This document shows, in pieces, positions 45,600 through 53,940 of a stretch of 64,000 nt of DNA. The notes under the pieces were generated by a model, which was not told the DNA's origin, did not search any database, and was given only the letters and a program-made list of their open reading frames with translations. The translations under genes and the position numbers were made by a program. How positions within the stretch are numbered: position 1 is the first letter of the stretch; the number at the start of each line of letters is the position of its first letter. The DNA is from Limnohabitans sp. 63ED37-2 (lineage in GTDB: Bacteria; Pseudomonadota; Gammaproteobacteria; Burkholderiales; Burkholderiaceae_C), in assembly GCF_001412535.1 (NCBI RefSeq), contig NZ_CP011774.1:2165501-2229500 (forward strand), written 5' to 3'.

Positions 45600-47105
45600 A
45601 TGCAAACCCATTCCCTGTACGCCGCCATCGACCTGGGCTCCAACAGTTTTCGCCTCGAAATCGGTCAGATGGATGCGGGTCAGCTGCGGCGGGTGGAGTA
45701 CATCAAGGAAACCGTGCGGCAAGGCAACGGCCTGGACAGCGAGCGCAACCTGAGCGAAGACGCCATGGTCCGTGGCTGGGAGTGCCTGGCCCGTTTTGGC
45801 GAGCGGATTGCGGATTTTCAGCCTCACCAGGTGCGGGCCGTAGCGACTCAGACCTTGCGCGAGGCCCGCAACCGCGACGTGTTTCTGGCCAAGGCCAAAC
45901 AGATTTTGGGCTTTCCGATTGAGGTGATTGCCGGGCGCGAAGAAGCCCGATTGATTTACCTGGGTGTGTCGCACCTGCTGCCGCAGTCGGACGAACGCCG
46001 CTTGGTGGTAGACATTGGCGGTCGCTCCACCGAGATGATTTTGGGCCAACACGAAACCGCCAGTACCCTGGAGTCTTACCGCGTAGGCAGCGTCGCTTGG
46101 TCCATGAAATACTTCCCCGATGGCATGTGGACCCCTCAGGCCTTCAAGGCCGCCGAGATAGGTGCTTTGGCCGTGCTGGATGAAGCGCACAGCCTCTTTA
46201 ACCGCCAACACTGGGACAAGTGTTACGGCTCTTCAGGCACCGTGGGCGCGGTGTCCGACATCCTGACTCAGGCAGGCTGGCCTGAGGGACGCGTCACGCG
46301 CGATGGTTTGAATTGGCTCAAAGAGCGATTATTCAAGGCCCAAAAGCTGGACAACCTGCGCCTGGATGGCGTCAAGGAAGACCGCAAACCCGTTATTGGT
46401 GGCGGTCTGGCAGTTTTGCAAGCGGTGTTTGATCTGCTGCAAATCGATGAAATGCATGCCGCTCAAGGCGCCTTGCGCCATGGCGCACTTTACGATTTGA
46501 TCGACCGCGAAACGCCCCAAGATGTCCGCGCGTCCATGGTCAGCTGGTTGGCCCAACGCTTTGGCACCGATGCGCAGCAGGCGGACCGGGTCTCCCGCAC
46601 GGCCCAAGGCTTGTTACAAGCCATGATCGCGTCGGATCGAACCGATGTGCCCCAAAGCGAGCAGCAACGCCATTTGCAAAAACTGCACTGGGCATGCCAG
46701 CTCCACGAAGTGGGCATGCGCATCTCGCACAGCGATTACCACAAGCACGGTGCCTACATCCTCGACAACACCGACCTGCCCGGCTTCACTTTGGACGAAC
46801 TCCATCGCCTGAGCCAGCTGGTTTTGGGCCACCGCGGCAAGCTGCGCAAGCTCGAAGCCGAGCTGCAAAACACCCGCTTTGTCCAACAGCTGATGGCCCT
46901 GCGCTTGGCGGTCATCTTGTGCCATGCCCGACGCGACCCGGATTTGTCGGGTTTGCACATCCAGTGTGATGCAGGTCGACGCAACGCCAGCCTTCAGATG
47001 GACAGCGATTGGGTTGAACTCTGGCCCCAATCTGCCCATTTGCTGCGTGAAGAAAAGAACGCTTGGCAAAAGACGGAATGGGTTTTTCAGGTGGCTGTGA
47101 ACTGA
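45600..47105 (+). CDS. ppx: exopolyphosphatase / pppGpp phosphatase family
   Basis: A 501-residue Ppx/GppA enzyme. The first actin-like lobe has AAIDLGSNSFRLEIG and a second phosphate loop VVDIGGRSTEMIL; GSSGTVGAVSDIL and an HD-like C-terminal region (about 320-480) follow. It releases Pi from the ends of polyphosphate and may also cleave pppGpp. A Pho box upstream makes control by phosphate likely. It is on the plus strand; ppk1 lies nearby on the other strand. Confidence 0.94.
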   Translation: MQTHSLYAAIDLGSNSFRLEIGQMDAGQLRRVEYIKETVRQGNGLDSERNLSEDAMVRGWECLARFGERIADFQPHQVRAVATQTLREARNRDVFLAKAKQILGFPIEVIAGREEARLIYLGVSHLLPQSDERRLVVDIGGRSTEMILGQHETASTLESYRVGSVAWSMKYFPDGMWTPQAFKAAEIGALAVLDEAHSLFNRQHWDKCYGSSGTVGAVSDILTQAGWPEGRVTRDGLNWLKERLFKAQKLDNLRLDGVKEDRKPVIGGGLAVLQAVFDLLQIDEMHAAQGALRHGALYDLIDRETPQDVRASMVSWLAQRFGTDAQQADRVSRTAQGLLQAMIASDRTDVPQSEQQRHLQKLHWACQLHEVGMRISHSDYHKHGAYILDNTDLPGFTLDELHRLSQLVLGHRGKLRKLEAELQNTRFVQQLMALRLAVILCHARRDPDLSGLHIQCDAGRRNASLQMDSDWVELWPQSAHLLREEKNAWQKTEWVFQVAVN

Positions 47106-47132
47106 ATTCCCCTGATTTTGGCGTTCAAAATC

Positions 47133-47180
47133 TTGCCTGTTCAAAATCAACGGTATAAACTGTATGCACCGTTAATTTTG
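47133..47180 (+). promoter_or_regulatory. promoter with large inverted repeat, upstream of the H1-like gene
   Basis: Arms CAAAATCAACGGT (47142) and ACCGTTAATTTTG (47168) match at 12 of 13 positions, with a 13-base spacer. A -10 (TATAAA, 47154) lies between the arms and a -35-like TTGCCT at 47133. A dimeric repressor bound here would block the promoter. Confidence 0.6.
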
Positions 47181-47194
47181 AAAGTCGAGTGACC

Positions 47195-47737
47195 ATGAAC
47201 GCCACAACCTCCTCCGCAACCCCAGTCACCACCGCAGCGAGCCCGTCATCTGCCGCTGGCAAGTCTGCTGTGAAAGTTGCCGCCAAACCTGCTGCTAAGC
47301 CTGCCACCAAGGCAGCATCCGCAAAAAAAACCCCTGTCAAAGCCACCCGAAAAACCGCCGCCAAAGCGCCCAAAAGCAAACCAAGCCCTGCGCAAGCGGC
47401 GCCACTGAGCCCACCGGCCACGCCCAACAAGGCCAAGACCGGCCCGGCCAAAGCCGCTCAGCCTAAAGCGGTGGACAAGAAAAAGTCGGGCGCCCCAGCC
47501 AAGGCTGCCAAAGAGAAAAAGGTCAAAGTGGTGCGCGACAGCTTCACCCTGCCCAAGACCGAGCTGCTGCAAATCACCGAGATGAAAAAACGCGCCATGG
47601 CTCTGGGCGTAGAAGTCAAGAAAAGCGAGCTGATCCGCGCAGGCCTGCAGGCTTTGGCGGGCATGGCCGACACCGCTTTCAAGAAAGCCATGTCCAACGT
47701 GCCCACCATCAAGACCGGGCGACCTGCCAAAGACTGA
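47195..47737 (+). CDS. histone H1-like Lys/Ala/Pro-rich protein with RHH-like C-terminus
   Basis: About 180 residues. The N-terminal 115 are a disordered, basic AAKPA/KKT-rich tail like bacterial H1 or AlgP proteins. The C-terminal part (SFTLPKTELLQITEMKKRA, then VKKSELIRAGLQAL) looks like a ribbon-helix-helix fold. It is probably a nucleoid-binding protein or regulator, and may bind the inverted repeat in its own promoter. I start at the ATG at 47195. Confidence 0.8.
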   Translation: MNATTSSATPVTTAASPSSAAGKSAVKVAAKPAAKPATKAASAKKTPVKATRKTAAKAPKSKPSPAQAAPLSPPATPNKAKTGPAKAAQPKAVDKKKSGAPAKAAKEKKVKVVRDSFTLPKTELLQITEMKKRAMALGVEVKKSELIRAGLQALAGMADTAFKKAMSNVPTIKTGRPAKD

Positions 47738-47758
47738 AGGCGCGACACACCGCGTGGG

Positions 47759-48220
47759 TCAAATCCGCTCTGGGCACGTCACGGCCATCAACACGGTTTG
47801 TGACTGGCCTTCGCGGATGCGGTGGCGCAGCCACCAGACCGCGCCTTTGCGGATGGCGCATGCGGCCTCGGGCATGCCCATCAATTGCGCCACCAAACCG
47901 CCCAGCGCCGGTTGGTGCCCCACCAGCAAGACCGGATAACGGGCTTCGGGCCAACCCGAGGTTTCCAGCACGTCGGTCACACTGGCCCCGGGGGACAGTG
48001 CATCGCGCACCTTGTATTTGCGGCCCAAGGCTCTGACGGTTTGCTCCGCCCGCACAGCCGGGCTGCTGAGCACCCGGGTGCCTTGCGGCAGCTGGGCGTC
48101 GAGCCATGTGGCCATGCGTTCGGCCTGTTTGCGCCCTCGAGGGGTCAAAGCCCTTTGCATGTCGTCCTCAAGCGGCTCGGCCTCATGGGCTTCAGCATGA
48201 CGCCAAATGATCAAGTCCAT
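47759..48220 (-). CDS. sixA: histidine phosphatase SixA-like
   Basis: A 153-residue member of the histidine phosphatase superfamily. The RHAEA motif near the N-terminus and a second His in VGHQPALGG are the catalytic pair. SixA removes phosphate from phospho-His of HPt/PTS proteins. I place the start at the ATG at 48220, eight bases after GGAAG; a GTG at 48229 overlaps the ppk1 stop. It is co-transcribed with ppk1, which suggests a phosphorus-related role. Confidence 0.9.
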   Translation of the reverse strand: MDLIIWRHAEAHEAEPLEDDMQRALTPRGRKQAERMATWLDAQLPQGTRVLSSPAVRAEQTVRALGRKYKVRDALSPGASVTDVLETSGWPEARYPVLLVGHQPALGGLVAQLMGMPEAACAIRKGAVWWLRHRIREGQSQTVLMAVTCPERI

Positions 48221-48225
48221 GGCGC

Positions 48226-50319
48226 TCACTTCCGCACGGGCGAAGCGTCGTAACGTTGCATCAGCGCTTGCTGCGCACCGGGTCCGGGAGCCGTCAGGCC
48301 CACGCGGTGGTACTGGCCGTCAGGGGCCAAGTCCCAAGCATCCCGCCCATCGTGCAGGTAGGCGATCAGGCATTCATCGATGATGCGCTGGCGCAGCAGC
48401 GGGTCGGTCACAGGCCAAGCCAGTTCGATGCGGCGCGTCATGTTGCGGCTCATCCAGTCGGCACTCGACAAGTACAGCGATTCGTCCTGGTCGGCACAAA
48501 AGTAAAACACCCGCGAGTGTTCCAAAAAGCGGCCAATCACCGAGCGCACCCGAATGTTGTCGCTCAAACCCGCCACCCCTGCGGGCAGCATGCAGGCCCC
48601 ACGAACGATCAAATCGATCTTGGCACCTTTTTGCCCGGCTGCCAACAAGGCCTCCATCAAGGGCTCATCGGTGAGGGCGTTCATCTTGATGACAATGCGC
48701 CCGGTCGCACCACGCGCTGCGGCATCGCCCACGGCCTCGATGAGGGTCTGCATCTGGGCATGCAAAGTGAAGGGCGCGACCAGCACGCGCTTCATTTTCG
48801 GCAAGCGGCTTTGGCTAGCCAGATGACCGAACAACTGATCCATGTCCGCGGTGATCTCCGCATTGGACGTGAGGTAACTGAGGTCGGTGTACAGCGCAGC
48901 GGTGCGGCGGTTGTAGTTGCCGGTCGACAGATGGCCGTAGCGGCGCAACACACGGCCTTCACGGCGGGTGACCAGCAGCATTTTGGCGTGCGTCTTCAGG
49001 CCCACAATGCCGTAGACCACCTGGGCACCGATCGATTCGAGCTGCTCGGCCCAGTTGATGTTGGCCTCTTCGTCAAATCGGGCTTTGAGCTCCACCACCG
49101 CCGTCACTTCTTTGCCCCGGCGCACCGCCTCACGCAGCAAATCCATCATGGTGGTGTCGCTGCCGGCACGGTAAATGGTTTGTTTGATGGCCAACACGTT
49201 CGGGTCCATCACCGCTTCGCGCAAAAAGGCGAGCACACCGTCGAAGCTTTCAAAAGGTTGGTGGATCAGCACATCACCTTCTTTGAGCCGGTTGAACACC
49301 GAGCCGTGCTGCGGCAACTGCACCGGAAAGCTGGCCTTGAAGGGGGGGAAAAGCAAGTCGGGCGCAGCCACCAGATCGATGAGTTGCATAAGCCGCACCA
49401 AGTTCACCGGGCCATTCACCCGGAACACAGCCGCTTCGGGCAGGCGAAACTCTTTGCGCAAAAATTCCGCCAAACGGGGGGCACAGTTGGACGACACCTC
49501 CAGGCGTACCGCTTGACCATAGTTGCGGTGTTGCAGCCCCTGGCGCAAGGCCATGCGCAAATTGGCAATCTCGTCTTCATCAACCGCCAAGTCCGAATGG
49601 CGCGTGACCCTGAACTGGGAAAACTGTCCAACCTCACGACCCGGGAACAACTCAGCCAGATGGGCGCGGATCACGCTGGACAAGAGCACAAAAGCCTTGC
49701 TGCCCTCACACACACGGTCCGGCAAGGGAATCACCCGTGGCAACACACGCGGCACTTTGACGATGGCGATTTCGTTGGCACGCCCGAAAGCATCTTTGCC
49801 CGACAACTGAACAATGAAGTTGAGCGATTTGTTGGCCACTTGCGGAAAAGGATGGGCTGGGTCCAGACCCACGGGCACCAGCAGAGGTTGCACCTCGCGC
49901 TGGAAATAGCTGCGCACCCAACGGCGTTGCTCGGCATTGCGCTCACCATGCGACAACAAGCGGTAACCGTGCCGCTGCAAAGTGGGCAGCAAATCGTCGT
50001 TGTACAGCGCGTATTGCCGCGCCACCATGGCATTGGTTTTGTCGGCAATCGCCTCCAAGCTGTTGTGGGTGTATTGGCCGGACTTGATCTCCTGCAAGCT
50101 GCCCATCACATGCGGCTCGGCCCGCACCTCAAAGAACTCGTCCAAGTTCGAAGACACGATGCACAGGTAACGCAAGCGCTCGAGCACAGGCACTTCGGGG
50201 CGGTGCGCCCAGTCGAGCACCCGTTCATTGAACGCCAAAATACTCAGGTCTCGGTCCAGAAATTTCGAATCAGGCCCTGCCGATGTGTTCTGAGAAAGTA
50301 TGGGGGACATGACATGCAT
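48226..50319 (-). CDS. ppk1: polyphosphate kinase 1
   Basis: A 697-residue enzyme with all PPK1 domains: the N-terminal helix bundle (FLDRDLSILAFNERVL), head domain, and two PLD-like C domains. The catalytic His lies in THAKMLLVTRR, with the nearby RYGHLSTGNYNRRTA. It makes polyphosphate from ATP, reversibly. A three-repeat Pho box is upstream. sixA follows. The PPK1/Ppx/PPK2 set is complete in this window. Confidence 0.97.
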   Translation of the reverse strand: MHVMSPILSQNTSAGPDSKFLDRDLSILAFNERVLDWAHRPEVPVLERLRYLCIVSSNLDEFFEVRAEPHVMGSLQEIKSGQYTHNSLEAIADKTNAMVARQYALYNDDLLPTLQRHGYRLLSHGERNAEQRRWVRSYFQREVQPLLVPVGLDPAHPFPQVANKSLNFIVQLSGKDAFGRANEIAIVKVPRVLPRVIPLPDRVCEGSKAFVLLSSVIRAHLAELFPGREVGQFSQFRVTRHSDLAVDEDEIANLRMALRQGLQHRNYGQAVRLEVSSNCAPRLAEFLRKEFRLPEAAVFRVNGPVNLVRLMQLIDLVAAPDLLFPPFKASFPVQLPQHGSVFNRLKEGDVLIHQPFESFDGVLAFLREAVMDPNVLAIKQTIYRAGSDTTMMDLLREAVRRGKEVTAVVELKARFDEEANINWAEQLESIGAQVVYGIVGLKTHAKMLLVTRREGRVLRRYGHLSTGNYNRRTAALYTDLSYLTSNAEITADMDQLFGHLASQSRLPKMKRVLVAPFTLHAQMQTLIEAVGDAAARGATGRIVIKMNALTDEPLMEALLAAGQKGAKIDLIVRGACMLPAGVAGLSDNIRVRSVIGRFLEHSRVFYFCADQDESLYLSSADWMSRNMTRRIELAWPVTDPLLRQRIIDECLIAYLHDGRDAWDLAPDGQYHRVGLTAPGPGAQQALMQRYDASPVRK

Positions 50320-50352
50320 CTGAAGAGTTTCAAGGGAGTCTAGAAATCCTTC

Positions 50353-50381
50353 AAGTCAATTTGATGACAACGGCGTGAATT
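50353..50381 (-). promoter_or_regulatory. three-repeat PhoB box upstream of ppk1
   Basis: On the minus strand AATTCAC, TTGTCAT and TTGACTT are at 11 bp steps, 34 bp before the ATG. It lies just before the end of the upstream GT4 gene. Confidence 0.65.
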
Positions 50382-50385
50382 CATG

Positions 50386-51426
50386 TCATGGTTTTCCCTC
50401 AACCTTGATAGGCGTCAAAAAAGATCTGAACAAAGCCACGGCATGAGGCCAAGCAAAGACCTCTGACCTGATTCGGGCCTCTTGGCGCGGCAACTTCAAA
50501 GCTTGGAAAGTGGCTTCAGCCAAGTCTTCACCCAGCACTCCCCCTGTGGTCTGTCCTTGGTCTGCGCCCATCACCTGCAAAGGTCCATCCACAGGATACG
50601 CCGCAACCGGCGTACCACAGGCCATGGCTTCAAGCATCACGAGGCCAAAGGTTTCGTTGCGAGAGGGGAAAACAAACACATCTGCCGCCGCATAGACCTG
50701 TGCCAGCTGGGGACGAGGCAACACCCCCATCCACACCACACCTGGATAACGTGCCTTCAACGAATCGGCCAAAGGGCCCTCGCCACATACGATGCGTGTG
50801 CCCTTCCAGGGCATGTCCAAAAAAGCATCGATGTTTTTTTCGTAGGACACACGGCCCACATACAAAGCCCAAGGCCTTGCCAGCGGCTGCAGTTCAGGCA
50901 AATCGAGGGGCTGCGGCTGGTAGGAGAACAAGGACAGGTCCACCCCATGGGTCCAAGGCTTCAGGTTCTGAAAGCCCCGTGCTTTCAGCATCTGCAAAAC
51001 ACCTTGGGTGGGCACCATCACCCCCGAAGAGGGTTTGTGGAAATGGCGAAAGAGGGCATAACCCAAAAACAAAGGTACACGCAATGCCGCCTTGAGAATT
51101 TCAGGAAACTTGGTGTGAAAAGCCGTGGTGAAGCGCCAGCCTCTTTTGAGGCAGTGCTTGCGTGCAGCCCAACCCAAAGGGCCTTCTGTGGCGATGTGCA
51201 CCGCATCGGGCGACAACTTGTCGAGCATCTCGGCCAAGTGCTTGTAAGGACGAACCGCAATGTCAATACCCGCGTAACCTGGGCAGGGTCGATTGTTGAA
51301 TTGCCCCGGGTGAAACACACAGACTTCAACACCCAATGGACCCAAAGCTTCCACCAATTCATACAAGGTGGTCACCACCCCATTGACCTGTGGATGCCAG
51401 GCATCGGTGATCAAAGCCAGCTTCAT
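50386..51426 (-). CDS. GT4 glycosyltransferase, Agt-like
   Basis: A 346-residue GT-B enzyme. It opens LITDAWHPQVNGVVTTLYEL, and has the donor motif FPSRNETFGLVMLEAMACG (E(x7)E). Known Agt-type enzymes put glucose or glucuronate on diacylglycerol after PlcP has removed the phospholipid head. Its ATG overlaps the plcP stop (ATGA), so that pathway fits well. It is a paralogue of the GT4 at 16.1 kb. Confidence 0.85.
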   Translation of the reverse strand: MKLALITDAWHPQVNGVVTTLYELVEALGPLGVEVCVFHPGQFNNRPCPGYAGIDIAVRPYKHLAEMLDKLSPDAVHIATEGPLGWAARKHCLKRGWRFTTAFHTKFPEILKAALRVPLFLGYALFRHFHKPSSGVMVPTQGVLQMLKARGFQNLKPWTHGVDLSLFSYQPQPLDLPELQPLARPWALYVGRVSYEKNIDAFLDMPWKGTRIVCGEGPLADSLKARYPGVVWMGVLPRPQLAQVYAAADVFVFPSRNETFGLVMLEAMACGTPVAAYPVDGPLQVMGADQGQTTGGVLGEDLAEATFQALKLPRQEARIRSEVFAWPHAVALFRSFLTPIKVEGKP

Positions 51427-52352
51427 GCGGTGACCACCTGCGCGGGCAATGTATTCACGACCACCGCTTGACCGGCCCAGTGGATGATTTCCAAACGGCC
51501 GTCGGCGTGCTCCACCAAAGCGGTGCGGCTCTCGACCCAGTCGCCATCGTTGCAGTACAAGGTGCCGTTCACATCGCGAATTTCAGCGTGGTGAATGTGG
51601 CCACACACCACCCCGTCAAAGCCTCGGCGTTTGGCCTCTTGTGCCACCGCCACCTCAAAGTCGCTGATGAAATTGACCGCTTTTTTGACCTTGAGCTTGA
51701 GGTAGGCCGATAAGGACCAGTACTCCAGACCGATGCGGGCCCTGAAGCTGTTGAGGTGGCGGTTGAGCCGCAATGTCAACTCATACAACCAGTCACCCAC
51801 ATACGCCAGCCACTTGGCGCACTGGATCACGCCATCAAAATGGTCGCCGTGCACCACCCACAACTTGAGGCCTTGGGCCGTGGTGTGCGACGTGTCGTGC
51901 AGCACCTCGACCCCGCCAAAGGCATGGCCCACAAAATGCCTGGCGAACTCGTCGTGGTTGCCCGGCACATAAATCACGCGGCAGCCTTTACGCGCCCGAC
52001 GCAACAACTTTTGCACCACATCGTTGTGGCTTTGTGGCCAGAACCAGCGCCTGCGCAATTGCCACCCGTCCACAATGTCGCCGACCAAATACAGCACATC
52101 GCTGGGGTGGTGTTTCAAAAAGTCCAGCAAGGCTTCGGCCTGAAAACCAGGTGTGCCAATGTGCAGGTCCGAAATGAAAATCGCCCGCAAACGGGGTCGG
52201 CCTGCGGGCGTAGGGTCTTCATCGGGGTCTTCGGGCCCTTGACTCAAAGGGGGCACAAGCCCTGGAAAAGTCTGAACCAAGCTGTCATCTAAGCCCGCGT
52301 AAGCGGTTTTGAAAAGACCCGCAGCAGGTGCGGCTTCGGCGACAGTGGTCAT
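51423..52352 (-). CDS. plcP: PlcP-type phospholipase C (calcineurin-like metallophosphoesterase)
   Basis: About 309 residues. I start at the ATG at 52352 because it overlaps the olsB stop (ATGA) and has GGGGG upstream. Two-metal motifs are SDLHIG, GDIVDGW, PGNHDEF, VHGDHFD and GHIHHAE, then NDGDWVES. It is often labelled a UDP-2,3-diacylglucosamine diphosphatase (LpxH-like), but the segment QSHNDVVQKLLRRARKG and the tail match PlcP, which cleaves phosphatidylcholine and related lipids to diacylglycerol during phosphate starvation. The operon with olsB and an Agt-like GT4 supports this. Confidence 0.82.
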   Translation of the reverse strand: MTTVAEAAPAAGLFKTAYAGLDDSLVQTFPGLVPPLSQGPEDPDEDPTPAGRPRLRAIFISDLHIGTPGFQAEALLDFLKHHPSDVLYLVGDIVDGWQLRRRWFWPQSHNDVVQKLLRRARKGCRVIYVPGNHDEFARHFVGHAFGGVEVLHDTSHTTAQGLKLWVVHGDHFDGVIQCAKWLAYVGDWLYELTLRLNRHLNSFRARIGLEYWSLSAYLKLKVKKAVNFISDFEVAVAQEAKRRGFDGVVCGHIHHAEIRDVNGTLYCNDGDWVESRTALVEHADGRLEIIHWAGQAVVVNTLPAQVVTA

Positions 52353-53194
52353 AACGCCCCCATGGAAAAGTGCTTGCGGTAGCGCTGGGGCAAATCGGCC
52401 GTGCGCATCATCATGGGCAGGTCGGCGGTGTTGAAATCCGGGTCCCAAGCGGGTGCGCCCAGCACCTTGGCGCCCAGACGCAAATACCCCTTGATGAGCG
52501 CGGGCGGCTCGATGGGCAAAGTCGCGTCCAACTCTTCAACGGGCAAAGGCAAACGTGGCCGTACATGGAACTGGATATCGGCCAAATGACTTTGACGCAG
52601 CTGATGCCAAATGCTGGCCGCGGCATTCCCCGTGACCAGTCCGTTGTGCAGCATAGGGATGCTGGCACAACCGATCATGGTGTCCAGACGGTTGCGGTCC
52701 ATGAACTCAAACAGAGCGCCCCACAAAGCCATGATGACGCCACCATGGCGGTGATCAGGGTGAACGCAGCTGCGGCCCAACTCGACCATGCGGCCGCGCA
52801 TATCGCGCAGGCGTGTCAGGTCGAACTCGGTGTCGCTGTAGGTGCTGCCTGCCCGCTTGGCCTGCACGGGCGTGAGCACCCGGTAGGTGCCAATGACCTG
52901 ACCCGAAGCGCTGTCCCGCACCAGCAGGTGCTCGCAGTAATCGTCAAACAAATCGATGTCGTGACCTGGCACTGTTTTGGGCAACCGTGCGCCCAATTCG
53001 GTCGCAAAGACCTGGTGCCTCAGGCGCTGCGCTTCCCGAACTTCGTCGAGATGCGTCGCCCAGCTGACTGCAATGGTGCTTTGCACACGCCGCGGCAAAA
53101 ATTCCAAACCGGTACCAGGGGACTCCGGATGAAGTGACCCCCTGGGCAATTGAACAGGGGACAGTGCGAAGGTGGGGTTTGGTAACTCTTTCAT
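52349..53194 (-). CDS. olsB: OlsB-like N-acyltransferase (ornithine lipid synthesis)
   Basis: A 281-residue GNAT-fold acyltransferase. Typical features are LRHQVFATELGARL, VIGTYRVLTP, ELGRSCVHPDHR and MIGCASIP. OlsB joins a 3-hydroxyacyl chain to ornithine; OlsA then adds the second chain. No olsA is in the window, so it may be elsewhere. An AAGGAG ribosome-binding site precedes the ATG. It is first in an ATGA-linked operon with plcP and GT4, under a Pho box. Confidence 0.8.
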   Translation of the reverse strand: MKELPNPTFALSPVQLPRGSLHPESPGTGLEFLPRRVQSTIAVSWATHLDEVREAQRLRHQVFATELGARLPKTVPGHDIDLFDDYCEHLLVRDSASGQVIGTYRVLTPVQAKRAGSTYSDTEFDLTRLRDMRGRMVELGRSCVHPDHRHGGVIMALWGALFEFMDRNRLDTMIGCASIPMLHNGLVTGNAAASIWHQLRQSHLADIQFHVRPRLPLPVEELDATLPIEPPALIKGYLRLGAKVLGAPAWDPDFNTADLPMMMRTADLPQRYRKHFSMGAL

Positions 53195-53240
53195 GGCTTC
53201 AGCTCCTTGTAGTTCCTGTACTGAATGTTCAAGGACTTGC

Positions 53241-53258
53241 GTGTCAAAGCCATGTCTT
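53241..53258 (-). promoter_or_regulatory. PhoB box upstream of the olsB-plcP-GT4 operon
   Basis: On the minus strand AAGACAT and TTGACAC are 11 bp apart, 47 bp before the olsB ATG, in the gap after the PhnZ-like gene. Confidence 0.6.
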
Positions 53259-53269
53259 ATTTGTTAAAT

Positions 53270-53839
53270 TTAGGTGACGTGATCCTGCGCGACGCGACGC
53301 ATCAACTGCATCAAATGGTCAAGCGCTTCATGGCGCGTTTCCTCAAACCAACCCGACTTTTTGCCCAAGTCATCCCAAACGCGCAGCTTCACGGCATCGG
53401 AAAAAAAAGGCTCCGCTTCAAATGCTGCGCATTCATCGGCGGTCATCAAGCCACCCTGCAATTGCAGGCTTCGGACCGAATCGGGGGAGAGCTTGCGAGC
53501 ATAGGTCTCGCGCGTGCTGACCAAATAGCGTTTGGCCTGCACATGCAGGCGTACAGGCTCTGATACGGCAGGTCCAAACACAGGCAACAGGACCTCTGAT
53601 CCGATGCGTTCATGCACATCGTCTTGGCCTCGCAATGTGGGTGTGCCTTCCAGATTCACCCACAAATGGCCCACATCGTGCAACCAACTGGCCAACTGCA
53701 AAGCCGCAGGGGCACCTGACTTTTCAGCCAATCGCCCGCATTGCCACGCGTGCATCAACTGTGTGACCGACTCGCCTGAGTAGACCAGGTCACCACCTTG
53801 CTCATAGAGCGCCAAAAGGGTGTTCATCATTTTTTGCAT
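53270..53839 (-). CDS. PhnZ-like HD-domain protein of phosphonate loci
   Basis: About 189 residues. I start at the ATG at 53839 (MQKMMNTLL), since the longer frame back to 53893 would run through its own Pho box. The HD motif is LHDVGHLW, and YSGESVTQLMHA places the Tyr and Glu found in PhnZ/TmpB-type mixed-valence di-iron oxygenases. PhnZ cleaves the C-P bond of hydroxylated phosphonates made by the partner PhnY. No PhnY-like dioxygenase is in the window. It is divergent from phnCDE. Confidence 0.85.
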   Translation of the reverse strand: MQKMMNTLLALYEQGGDLVYSGESVTQLMHAWQCGRLAEKSGAPAALQLASWLHDVGHLWVNLEGTPTLRGQDDVHERIGSEVLLPVFGPAVSEPVRLHVQAKRYLVSTRETYARKLSPDSVRSLQLQGGLMTADECAAFEAEPFFSDAVKLRVWDDLGKKSGWFEETRHEALDHLMQLMRRVAQDHVT

Positions 53840-53861
53840 GGCGACACTGTGAACCCGCTGC

Positions 53862-53879
53862 ATGTCAAACGCATGACAA
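53862..53879 (-). promoter_or_regulatory. PhoB box for the PhnZ-like gene
   Basis: On the minus strand TTGTCAT and TTGACAT are 11 bp apart, 23 bp before the chosen ATG. It lies inside the longer alternative frame. Confidence 0.65.
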
Positions 53880-53897
53880 AACAGATGCGCCATGAAA

Positions 53898-53926
53898 TTG
53901 ACATATTTTCTTCATCACTCAGTCAT
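53898..53926 (+). promoter_or_regulatory. three-repeat PhoB box for the phnCDE operon
   Basis: TTGACAT (53898), TCTTCAT (53909) and CAGTCAT (53920) step at 11 bp, 15 bp before the phnC ATG. Confidence 0.7.
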
Positions 53927-53940
53927 AGACGCTTTGCAAG

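Noticed and set aside
47195..47540. Lys/Ala/Pro-rich coding repeats as a possible DNA repeat array
   Set aside because: The repetition comes from amino-acid composition, not from a fixed DNA unit.
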